From Enterobacter asburiae (GTDB lineage Bacteria > Pseudomonadota > Gammaproteobacteria > Enterobacterales > Enterobacteriaceae), in assembly GCF_021440515.1 (NCBI RefSeq), contig NZ_JAKCMV010000050.1, positions 1 through 35,158 on the forward strand: a stretch of 35,158 nt of DNA, given 5' to 3'. The position numbers were made by a program, and so were the translations under genes. This document shows, one piece after another, positions 25,783 through 32,705 of the stretch. The notes under the pieces were generated by a model. It saw nothing but the letters and a program-made list of their open reading frames with translations. It searched no databases and was not told where the DNA came from. The stretch's first letter is position 1, and every line of letters starts with the position of its first letter.

Positions 25783-27003
25783 TCAAAAATCAAACTTCTT
25801 CTCAGGCCACGCAATGACCGGGATACCGCCCAGGCGCGGGCTGGCAAACAGGTGGCCCTGGAACTGAGAAATGCCAGCCGATTCCAGCCACATCCACTCC
25901 TCTGCCTGCTCTACCCCCACCGCACAGAACTCAATTTCCAGCGATGCACAACATTTGATGATAGCTTGTACAATAGCCTGACGCGGGCCGCTTTTATGTA
26001 CATTGGCGATCAGATCACGATTAATCTTAATTCTGTCCGGCTGGAACTGCGCCAGCAGCTGTAGCCCGGCAAATCCCGCCCCAAAATGGTCAATGGTGAC
26101 GCTGATCCCGGCGATTTTCAGCTCTCTGACGGAGCGTTTGAATTCATCAAAGCGGGAAATCGCCTCGCTTTCCGTAAACTCAATCACGATTTGCTCGGGC
26201 ACAAACCCGTTCGCCTCTATGGCCGTTAACAGAAAATCGACCGCGTTTGGCACTTCTACCAGCGTCATCGGCAGCAGGTTAAGGGCCAGGCGCTGCGTTT
26301 GCAGCCCAAGCGCGCTGGCCATCGACAGGGCAACCTGCTTGCTTTTCAGATCGGACTCATAGAGCGCAGCACCGGATAATCCCTCGAAATAGGCTTGTGG
26401 AGATCCCCCCTCGGGCGTGCGAACTAACGCCTCCCAGGTCACCACCTGCTGCATGAACGGGTCAACGATAGGCTGAAACGCAAAGCTACAGTCCGCCCCT
26501 TTCGCGACTACGGCTGGCCTGGCTGACAGCGGCGTTTCTTCCGGGATGAAGTCCCAGGAATCTGAAGGCGGCAGCTCGAAATAGTTCGCTTTTTCCGTGG
26601 CCTCCACGAAGGTGCGGAAAAATTGCAGCGCGCGATCGTTATAGGTCAGCTGATAGCGGGTCGTGCCTTTATCCAGCACCTGTTGCAGCACTTCGTCGCG
26701 ATCGTATTTGCGTAGATCGAACAGTTCCATGCCGACGTTGCCAAATCGTCGCGATGGCCCATGGTCGCGCAGCAGTTCGACCAGATTGTGGTGGCGCGGG
26801 TCGCGACAAATACTCTCATAAATCGCCGTGACGCTCTCTTCCGGCCCCTCCAGCAGCTGGAAAAAATGGGTGCCGTTAAACAGCAAAATTCCGGAGACAC
26901 TGGCGTATTGGTTTGTACTATTTGCAGCAGCTACCATGTCCTCCAGCGCTTTCACTGGAACGTCCTCGCAGATATGACTGCGGTAAATGATGGTTGTTAG
27001 CAT
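25783..27003 (-). CDS. bluF: BluF (YcgF), BLUF blue-light sensor with degenerate EAL domain
   Basis: A 406-aa photoreceptor. Residues 1–95 are the FAD-binding BLUF domain with the photocycle residues Tyr7, Asn31 and Gln49. Residues ~172–400 are an EAL domain. It keeps EAL (191–193), Asn242, Glu276 and Lys326, but has IDHFG (305–308) in place of the usual DDFG, and VGVE instead of EGVE (362–365). It should not hydrolyse cyclic di-GMP, in line with E. coli BluF, which acts as an antirepressor that binds BluR. The start at 27003 (MLTTIIYRSH) has AGGA 6 nt upstream; an upstream in-frame start adds ten residues without a site. It is divergent from ycgZ. Confidence 0.95.
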   Translation of the reverse strand: MLTTIIYRSHICEDVPVKALEDMVAAANSTNQYASVSGILLFNGTHFFQLLEGPEESVTAIYESICRDPRHHNLVELLRDHGPSRRFGNVGMELFDLRKYDRDEVLQQVLDKGTTRYQLTYNDRALQFFRTFVEATEKANYFELPPSDSWDFIPEETPLSARPAVVAKGADCSFAFQPIVDPFMQQVVTWEALVRTPEGGSPQAYFEGLSGAALYESDLKSKQVALSMASALGLQTQRLALNLLPMTLVEVPNAVDFLLTAIEANGFVPEQIVIEFTESEAISRFDEFKRSVRELKIAGISVTIDHFGAGFAGLQLLAQFQPDRIKINRDLIANVHKSGPRQAIVQAIIKCCASLEIEFCAVGVEQAEEWMWLESAGISQFQGHLFASPRLGGIPVIAWPEKKFDF

Positions 27004-27255
27004 ACTGTTCCTGGAAGTTAGAGGATGGTCCACACGAATGTGTGGGCAAGGTTCTGTTATAGCACATTAATTGCCCAACAAATAATTTACATCTCAATGA
27101 TTTACACTATTGACAATGTCAATATTCACGCCTGTACAGGTATGTCCGGCCACAACATTTTGTACAATATATTCTGTCAAATCCACAACAAAATGTGACA
27201 ACGCAACCCCATGAATAATAACAACTTTATAAAATATATCCTAAAATCTTTAAAA

Positions 27256-27280
27256 ATCTGTACATTTTGGATGTACAGAT
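27256..27280. promoter_or_regulatory. Perfect 10-bp inverted repeat, candidate BluR operator of ycgZ
   Basis: ATCTGTACAT (27256–27265), spacer TTTGG, ATGTACAGAT (27271–27280) is a perfect inverted repeat. It ends 12 nt before the candidate -10 of ycgZ and covers the -35 position. It would let a dimeric repressor block the promoter. Confidence 0.65.
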
Positions 27281-27292
27281 TTGAAAAAAGTG

Positions 27293-27302
27293 TATACCTT
27301 AA
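27293..27302 (+). promoter_or_regulatory. Candidate sigma-S-type -10 of the ycgZ operon
   Basis: TATACCTTAA resembles the extended sigma-S -10 (CTATACTTAA). The -35 position is poor and is occupied by the inverted repeat. The ycgZ operon is sigma-S-dependent in E. coli. The ycgZ ATG is 42 nt downstream with AGGAG in front. Confidence 0.5.
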
Positions 27303-27343
27303 TTGTAACGTTAGTGATTACAGTTTTTTCACAGGAGCGAAAC

Positions 27344-27583
27344 ATGCAGCAAAACGGTTACGTCGCAGATTCCGCAGCAGCCATTGCACAGTATTTCGAG
27401 AAAGCCGCGATGCCTACTCAACAGGAAACGCTGGGCCAGGTCGTTGTAGAAATCCTGAGCGACGGGCGAAACCTGAATCGCAAATCGCTCTGCACCAAAC
27501 TTTTAAGTCGCCTCGAAAAGGCCAACGGCCCGGAAGAGGAACAACATTATCATATGCTGCTTGGTCTGCTTTTTGAACGGTAA
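27344..27583 (+). CDS. ycgZ: YcgZ, small regulator of the BluR/BluF regulon
   Basis: A 79-aa protein very like E. coli YcgZ (78 aa): the core TQQETLGQVVVEILSDGRN, then RKSLCTKLLSRLE and LLGLLFE. It belongs to the family of small connector proteins (YcgZ, YmgA, AriR) reported to affect biofilm matrix through the Rcs phosphorelay. The ATG at 27344 has AGGAG 6 nt upstream. A longer in-frame reading that would start at 27281 is rejected because it includes the candidate -10 and lies against the operator. First gene of a rightward operon. Confidence 0.93.
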   Translation: MQQNGYVADSAAAIAQYFEKAAMPTQQETLGQVVVEILSDGRNLNRKSLCTKLLSRLEKANGPEEEQHYHMLLGLLFER

Positions 27584-27586
27584 CGT

Positions 27587-27907
27587 ATGAATAGCAGTGA
27601 CACAGACCTGCTGATCGACAAACTTCTCGGTGAGGCCGTCCTTTCTCTTCTGAAAGAGCGGGGGCCGATTACAACCGATGCACTGGTTCAGCGTCTGCGT
27701 GATATGAAAGCACATGAGCAGGATCCCCGGCGGCGGGAGACACTCGCGATGGTGATTGCCGAGATTGGCGATAACAATCATCCCTTTAAGCGTCGCAGAG
27801 CCGCTCAAGGAAGACATGAAAGAGAGGGATCTCTCAAAAACAAACGAGACAATGTAGTGCCGTTATTTGGTGAAGGAAAACCGTCAGATCCAAAGAAAAT
27901 ACATTGA
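27587..27907 (+). CDS. ymgA: YmgA-like connector protein
   Basis: A 106-aa protein, longer than E. coli YmgA (90 aa). It shares the helical core (AVLSLLKERGPITTDALVQRL, then RRETLAMVIAEIGD) and a basic tail ending PKKIH. The extra length lies in the tail (KRRRAAQGRHEREGSLKNKR), which is unusually basic and probably disordered. It starts 3 nt after the ycgZ stop with little ribosome site, so translation is probably coupled. Confidence 0.8.
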   Translation: MNSSDTDLLIDKLLGEAVLSLLKERGPITTDALVQRLRDMKAHEQDPRRRETLAMVIAEIGDNNHPFKRRRAAQGRHEREGSLKNKRDNVVPLFGEGKPSDPKKIH

Positions 27908-27936
27908 CTACAACTTAACAGCTACGGTGAGAACAA

Positions 27937-28215
27937 ATGAGACAAAATATTCAGCTTCAACCCGAATACCATTCTGCTTTTTTGGATAGTGCGTTATCGG
28001 AGTACTTCCGTCACGCCGGCGATCGATTTGCTGAAGAGTCCGCTGTTTTTTCTAATGCAGTACGCTGCGTCCTCGCCTCTGAGGGCCATTTAACTAACAA
28101 AGCCATTATCCTGTGGCTGATCCAGACCCTGGAAGCGACAGACGATGTCGTGAAGGCCGATGTGATCCGCAAAACGCTGGAGATTGTCGTCGGCTATACG
28201 ATGGACGATCTGTAA
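27937..28215 (+). CDS. ariR: AriR (YmgB)-like biofilm and acid-resistance regulator
   Basis: A 92-aa protein with the AriR pattern: ALSEYFRHAGDRFAEESAVF, then TNKAIILWLIQTLEATDD and KADVIRKTLEIVVGYTMDDL. E. coli AriR (88 aa) is an all-helical dimer linked to acid resistance and biofilm. It is the third gene, 29 nt after ymgA. The ymgC gene that follows it in K-12 is absent; a formate dehydrogenase control region follows instead. Confidence 0.9.
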   Translation: MRQNIQLQPEYHSAFLDSALSEYFRHAGDRFAEESAVFSNAVRCVLASEGHLTNKAIILWLIQTLEATDDVVKADVIRKTLEIVVGYTMDDL

Positions 28216-28238
28216 TCAGACGCTCTGCCCCTATCTAA

Positions 28239-28280
28239 CGTGTCATCGTCACTTGTGACGAACTCGCTGACGATGACACG
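28239..28280. promoter_or_regulatory. 13-bp inverted repeat, candidate enhancer upstream of the sigma-54 promoter
   Basis: CGTGTCATCGTCA (28239–28251), 16-nt spacer, TGACGATGACACG (28268–28280) is a perfect inverted repeat. A second perfect repeat, CGTCAC-TT-GTGACG (28247–28260), is nested in it and would compete if transcribed. Its centre is about 90 bp before the predicted start of transcription, where sigma-54 activators usually bind. It could instead be a Rho-type end of ariR, though no T tract follows. Confidence 0.5.
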
Positions 28281-28323
28281 CCTCCCCTCTGCAAAATCCC
28301 TGTAAAACCCTGTTATGCCTGTC

Positions 28324-28339
28324 TGGCACGGATCCTGCT
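28324..28339 (+). promoter_or_regulatory. Sigma-54 promoter of the fdhF-like gene
   Basis: TGGCACG-GATC-CTGCT matches the consensus TGGCACG-N4-TTGCW at 11 of 12 defined positions, with GG and GC 10 nt apart. The predicted start is near 28350 and leaves a 57-nt leader with two short hairpins (28344–28355 and 28357–28370). E. coli fdhF is also sigma-54 dependent. Confidence 0.8.
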
Positions 28340-28407
28340 TACTCCCGCTGACGGGACTGGCGTGTGCCAGTTAAAAGTAGCTTCATTTCTTAACAGGTCT
28401 GTTATTG

Positions 28408-30558
28408 ATGAAAAAAATCGCAAGCGTCTGCCCCTACTGCGGTGCGGGCTGCAAACTCAATCTGGTCGTAGAAAATAACCGTATTATTCGTGCCGAAGCG
28501 GCAAACGGCGTCACTAACCAGGGAACGCTGTGCCTGAAAGGCTTTTACGGCTGGGATTTTCTTAACGACACCCGCCTCCTCACCCCTCGCTTAACCCAGC
28601 CGATGATCCGCTATCGTAAAGGCGACCCTTTCACCCCGGTCAGCTGGGACGAAGCCATCCGCTATACCGCGAAAAAGCTGAACAGCATCAAAGAGCAGTA
28701 CGGCCCTCGCGCCATCATGACCACCGGCTCGTCCCGCGGAACGGGTAACGAAACCAACTATCTGATGCAGAAATTTGCACGCGCGGTGCTCAACACCAAT
28801 AACGTGGACTGCTGCGCCCGCGTCTGCCACGGCCCCTCCGTTGCCGGGCTACAGGAAACCCTCGGCAACGGGGCGATGAGTAACTCCATCAACGACATTG
28901 AGAACTCACAGTGCCTGCTGATCTTTGGCTACAACTGTGCGGACTCGCATCCGATTGTGGCCCGACGGGTGCTCAAAGCACGAGAAAACGGCGCCAAAAT
29001 TATCGTCTGCGATCCGCGCCGCATTGAAACCGCCCGCATCGCCGACCAGCATTTGCAGCTTAACAACGGCAGCAACATGGCGCTGGTCAACGCGTTCGGT
29101 TACGTGCTGCTGGAAGAAGAGCTGTACGACAAAAGCTACGTGGCCCGCTTCACCGAAGGGCTGGAGGCCTACCGCGAGGCGGTCAAAGATTACGCGCCAG
29201 AGAAGGTGGAACATCTGACGGGGATCGCCGCGCGCGACGTGCGCCAGGCGATGCGCACCTTCGCCGCCGCGCCGTCCGCCACGGTGATGTGGGGCATGGG
29301 CGTGACCCAGTTTGGTCAGGCGGTGGACGTGGTCAAAGGCTTGTCCAGCCTCGCGCTGCTGACCGGCAACCTCGGTCGCCCGGCGGTGGGCGTCGGCCCG
29401 ATTCGCGGACAAAACAACGTGCAGGGCGCCTGCGACATGGGCGTGCTGCCCAACATGTTCCCCGGCTATCAGGACGTAACCGACCCGGCGGTGCGACAAA
29501 AATTTGCCGACGCCTGGGGCATTGACGTCAACAGCATGGACACCCGCGTCGGCACGCGCATTACCGAAGTGCCGCACCTGGCGCTGGAGGGCAAAGTCAA
29601 AGCCTATTACATCATGGGGGAAGATCCGCTTCAGACCGAAGCCGATCTCGGCCTGGTGCGCAGCGGTTTTGACGCGCTCGACTTCGTGGTGGTACAGGAC
29701 ATCTTTATGACCAAAACCGCCGAAGTCGCCGACGTGCTGCTCCCCGCGACCTCATGGGGTGAACACGGCGGCGTCTTTACCTGCGCCGACCGTGGCTTCC
29801 AGCGCTTTGGCAAGGCCATTGAGCCTGTGGGGAACGTCAAGCGCGACTGGGAGATTATCAGCCTGCTGGCAGCCGAAATGGGCTATCCGATGCAGTATGA
29901 ATCTGAACGCCAGATCTGGGATGAGATGCGCGCGCTGTGCCCGCTGTTCTACGGCGTCACCTGGGAGAAAATGGGCGAGATGGGTCACGTTCAGTGGCCC
30001 TGCCCGGAGCTGGACCATCCCGGGACGCCCTTCCTTTATAAGGAGAACAAATTCGACACCCCGAGCGGCAAAGGTCAGCTGTTTGCCACCGCCTGGCGCG
30101 CGCCTGCGGAGATACCGGATTCGCAGTACCCTCTGGTGCTGTGCACGGTTCGCGAAGTGGGCCACTACTCCTGCCGCTCGATGACCGGAAACTGTGCCGC
30201 CCTGCAAAGCCTGGCCGACGAACCGGGACGGGTACAGATGCACCCGTCGGATGCCCAGGAGTACGGGATCCGCGACGGACAGCTGGTCTGGGTGCGCTCG
30301 CGCCGTGGCAAGGTGATCACCCGCGCCAGCCTCAGCGAGCGAATCAACCGAGGGGCGGTCTATATGACCTATCAGTGGTGGATTGGCGCCTTTAACGAGC
30401 TGACCCAGGATAACCTCGATCCGATATCCAAAACCCCCGAAACGAAATACTGTGCGGTGGCGCTGGAGGCGATTGAGGATCAGCGCTGGGCGGAGGATTT
30501 CGCGGCATCCGAGTATCAAACCATGAAGACGCGGTTAATCAGCGCCGTCAACGTCTGA
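28408..30558 (+). CDS. Formate dehydrogenase H-type molybdoenzyme, cysteine variant (FdhF paralogue)
   Basis: A 716-aa protein, 715 in E. coli FdhF, and colinear with it. It should oxidise formate to CO2 at a molybdenum bis-molybdopterin guanine dinucleotide site. The 4Fe–4S cysteines are at 8, 11, 15 and 42. At residue 140, where E. coli has selenocysteine encoded by TGA, this gene has a TGC cysteine (28825–28827) in CCARVCHGPSVAG, followed by the conserved His141. There is no signal peptide, so it is cytoplasmic. No hydrogenase or electron-transfer subunit lies beside it. The ATG at 28408 is chosen; a TTG one codon upstream has slightly better ribosome-site spacing. Rightward and apparently monocistronic. 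Confidence 0.93.
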   Translation: MKKIASVCPYCGAGCKLNLVVENNRIIRAEAANGVTNQGTLCLKGFYGWDFLNDTRLLTPRLTQPMIRYRKGDPFTPVSWDEAIRYTAKKLNSIKEQYGPRAIMTTGSSRGTGNETNYLMQKFARAVLNTNNVDCCARVCHGPSVAGLQETLGNGAMSNSINDIENSQCLLIFGYNCADSHPIVARRVLKARENGAKIIVCDPRRIETARIADQHLQLNNGSNMALVNAFGYVLLEEELYDKSYVARFTEGLEAYREAVKDYAPEKVEHLTGIAARDVRQAMRTFAAAPSATVMWGMGVTQFGQAVDVVKGLSSLALLTGNLGRPAVGVGPIRGQNNVQGACDMGVLPNMFPGYQDVTDPAVRQKFADAWGIDVNSMDTRVGTRITEVPHLALEGKVKAYYIMGEDPLQTEADLGLVRSGFDALDFVVVQDIFMTKTAEVADVLLPATSWGEHGGVFTCADRGFQRFGKAIEPVGNVKRDWEIISLLAAEMGYPMQYESERQIWDEMRALCPLFYGVTWEKMGEMGHVQWPCPELDHPGTPFLYKENKFDTPSGKGQLFATAWRAPAEIPDSQYPLVLCTVREVGHYSCRSMTGNCAALQSLADEPGRVQMHPSDAQEYGIRDGQLVWVRSRRGKVITRASLSERINRGAVYMTYQWWIGAFNELTQDNLDPISKTPETKYCAVALEAIEDQRWAEDFAASEYQTMKTRLISAVNV

Positions 30559-30580
30559 TAACATTTTGCTGGCCGGGCGT

Positions 30581-31189
30581 TCAGCACGCCCGCGCCAGCC
30601 CGTCGTGCCATCGGTTGAGAAACAGCACCAGTTCAAAGTCCGTGCGCAGATTGAATTTTCGCATCACCGCATACTTGTGGTTATAAACCGTCTTGTCGCT
30701 GATTTTTAGCTCGTCTGCGATTTCAAGCGCGGTTTTACCCTGATATAGCGCGTCCATGATGCGGTGCTGTTTTCCCGATAGCGCTCTCTGCGGGCACTCC
30801 TCGCAGGACGAACAGATTCTCTTCTCTTCCATCAGCCGCTCTTTTTTCCAGGCGTAATAAACGATCTGGCTGAACCGGTCGAGCGCAATATTGCGCGGCA
30901 GCACGATAATATCGTTAATACAGGGCGAAACGCCCGGCGCGCGCGCAATATCGGAAATTAATCCCACCGTTATCCCCTTCGTACGCATATGAAATGTCGG
31001 CTCGCAGTGGAAGCCTTCCCCCGGCTGCATGGATAAAATAATAATATCGGCCTGAACAATATTTTCAGGCGTGTAGTCAAAATTGATATCCGGTGGCTGT
31101 GAAAACTCATCGGTAAACGCCTGAGTTAATATACACGACAGCCCGTAGCGATAAAGAACGTCATTTTCTTTAATCAGGATGTTTACCAT
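30581..31189 (-). CDS. LuxR-family regulator, FimW/FimZ-like, with a degenerate receiver
   Basis: A 202-aa protein. The C-terminal LuxR helix-turn-helix is at ~137–195 (TALEIADELKISDKTVYNHK). The N-terminal half resembles a response receiver, but Ser53 stands where the phosphorylated Asp is expected (IIILSMQPG), so phosphorylation is unlikely. A CxxCxxC motif (126, 129, 132) lies between the domains. It is the last gene of the leftward fimbrial operon, 45 nt after the minor-subunit stop, as FimW or FimZ genes lie near type 1 fimbriae. The ATG at 31189 has GGTGG 5 nt upstream. It ends convergent with the fdhF-like gene. Confidence 0.75.
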   Translation of the reverse strand: MVNILIKENDVLYRYGLSCILTQAFTDEFSQPPDINFDYTPENIVQADIIILSMQPGEGFHCEPTFHMRTKGITVGLISDIARAPGVSPCINDIIVLPRNIALDRFSQIVYYAWKKERLMEEKRICSSCEECPQRALSGKQHRIMDALYQGKTALEIADELKISDKTVYNHKYAVMRKFNLRTDFELVLFLNRWHDGLARAC

Positions 31190-31234
31190 ATTGTCCACCA
31201 AAACGAGTGAGAGATTATTCGCGCTGGCAAGGCG

Positions 31235-31747
31235 TTAGTTATATTGCAGGGTGAGGATCACCACGCTATTTATCGTACCCGGCGTCACCCCTCCGGGGCG
31301 GGAATAGAGCCAGGCGTTCATGGGGAGCGTGACGGTGCGGTCGCTTTCGACGCTGCGGGACAGCACCGTCCCGGCGCCCACCGGATTACCGGTCAGCATA
31401 TCGCGCAGGCCAATCGCCACCTGCCCTGCCGTTCCGCTATTTTTATAATAATCGCTCCCCGCAAGCGGGTCGGTCATGCCGGTAAATTGCACGTTGATAC
31501 TTCGCGTGCCCTCAGGGCACTGGGTAAAACACAGCGCAAACGCCACGGGCTCGGATTGGGAATTGGGCGTTGCCATATTCGCTGCATAATTATCGCCGAG
31601 ATTAACGTTGAGCGTATTATCCCCGCCGTTAAAGACGCACGGCGAAGCGACAATATCCCCGGTTACGTCAACATCAATATTATCCCCGGCGTACGCCGGA
31701 GACAGGGCTAAAGAGGCCATCAGGATGACGGCTTTTATAACAGACAT
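31235..31747 (-). CDS. Minor fimbrial subunit (FimF/FimG type)
   Basis: A 170-aa pilin with a signal peptide (1–20, cut after AYA). It has the chaperone–usher pattern: Cys early in the domain (ASPCVFNGGD) with a second Cys (LCFTQC), and a C-terminal beta-strand ending VVILTLQYN for donor-strand complementation. It would sit near the fibre tip. The gene is intact, with AGGA 7 nt before the ATG and 18 nt after the adhesin stop. It is more A+T-rich than the usher. Confidence 0.8.
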   Translation of the reverse strand: MSVIKAVILMASLALSPAYAGDNIDVDVTGDIVASPCVFNGGDNTLNVNLGDNYAANMATPNSQSEPVAFALCFTQCPEGTRSINVQFTGMTDPLAGSDYYKNSGTAGQVAIGLRDMLTGNPVGAGTVLSRSVESDRTVTLPMNAWLYSRPGGVTPGTINSVVILTLQYN

Positions 31748-31765
31748 GTCAGCATCCTGCTTATT

Positions 31766-32686
31766 TTATTGGTAGGTCAGCGTTAGGGTAGCCGAGGCAT
31801 TTGCCGAGCCCGTCGTTACCGCTGTGCTGGTCTGATAATAGCGGGCAGTAATCGGAAACATCTCCTGCCCGCCCGCGCTGCCTTGTCCGGTCAAGGCCAG
31901 AACGCTGCTGTCATTCAGTCCAGGATATTGCGCGCCTGAAAGCATCATAGTGATATTAGCCCCGTTGTCACAGTCCAGGATAAGACTCTGCGTTTTTTGC
32001 GCGCTGGCCGGCGTGGTTCCCACCGTATTACCAAAATCGCTGGCGTTAATCTCGCCAAAGGCAAACGTCATATGCGGCGTTTTTATTGCACAGGCCACCT
32101 GGGTAATTGATCCACTCCCGGCGAGGATCGGTATTTCACCGCCGGGTTCCCCTCCGCGATATTGCGCGGTATAGGCAATAAACGAGGCTAATTGCCCGGT
32201 CACTGACCCCGAAATAATATTGCCGGTTTTCCAGAACTGAATAATCGGCTGAAAATCATTACTGTCTACGTCACCCGGATTTGAACTCCAGCTTACGGTA
32301 ATCATGTCATCGCTGCCGATATAGCCGGTCCCCGAAAATCGCGCTGCTCCGGCGCTGCTGTTGCGGTAAAACCCAAACGACACCCCGACGCCCTGAACAG
32401 CGGTTTTATATACCCGATGTCCGTTCGATGAGGTAAACGCATAGGGTAAAACGCCGCTTTTCATTCCGGCGCTGGAGCCTTAATTTCCCGTTGTCACGCA
32501 GGTAAAAGCATGGGCCAGCGTGCCGACGATTTCATTGCTGATGGGTTGTCCGACGGGCGTATCTCGCTGAACGATAATATTGCCGTAATCCACCGTATAG
32601 GGTGCGCCGATAAAATTATAGGTGCAGCTAAACCCGCTCAGCGGAATAGCCCACAGCAACAGTAAAACACCCCTTAAAATATCCAT
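31766..32686 (-). pseudogene. FimH-like tip adhesin interrupted by an in-frame TAA
   Basis: The full reading spans 307 codons, the length of a FimH-type two-domain adhesin. The first 68 codons give a signal peptide (cut before SCTYNF) and the start of the lectin domain, ending at CVTTGN. A TAA at 32480–32482 then stops it. The same frame reopens at once (GSSAGMKSG) and continues to a C-terminal pilin domain ending TLTLTYQ. No frameshift is needed. The mutation makes a receptor-binding tip unlikely. Confidence 0.8.
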
Positions 32687-32705
32687 TTTTCTCTACCTGC
32701 AATAA

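Larger units (their letters stand above)
27004..27343. promoter_or_regulatory. bluF–ycgZ divergent control region rich in TGTACA palindromes
   Basis: This 340-bp A+T-rich region has TGTACA at 27133, 27161, 27259 and 27272. It also has a 17-bp palindrome (27108–27124, TATTGACA-A-TGTCAATA) that places a TTGACA hexamer on both strands. The plus-strand TTGACA lies 17 bp before the TGTACA at 27133. MlrA, a close relative of BluR, is reported to recognise TGTACA-centred palindromes, so these are likely BluR or MlrA-type sites. This is an inference from family resemblance. Confidence 0.55.

Noticed and set aside
27281..27343. N-terminal extension of YcgZ
   Set aside because: It would start inside the promoter; the E. 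coli-like start at 27344 has a strong ribosome site.
28825..28827. Selenocysteine codon in the fdhF-like gene
   Set aside because: I checked the codon: it is TGC, not TGA, so the protein is a Cys variant.
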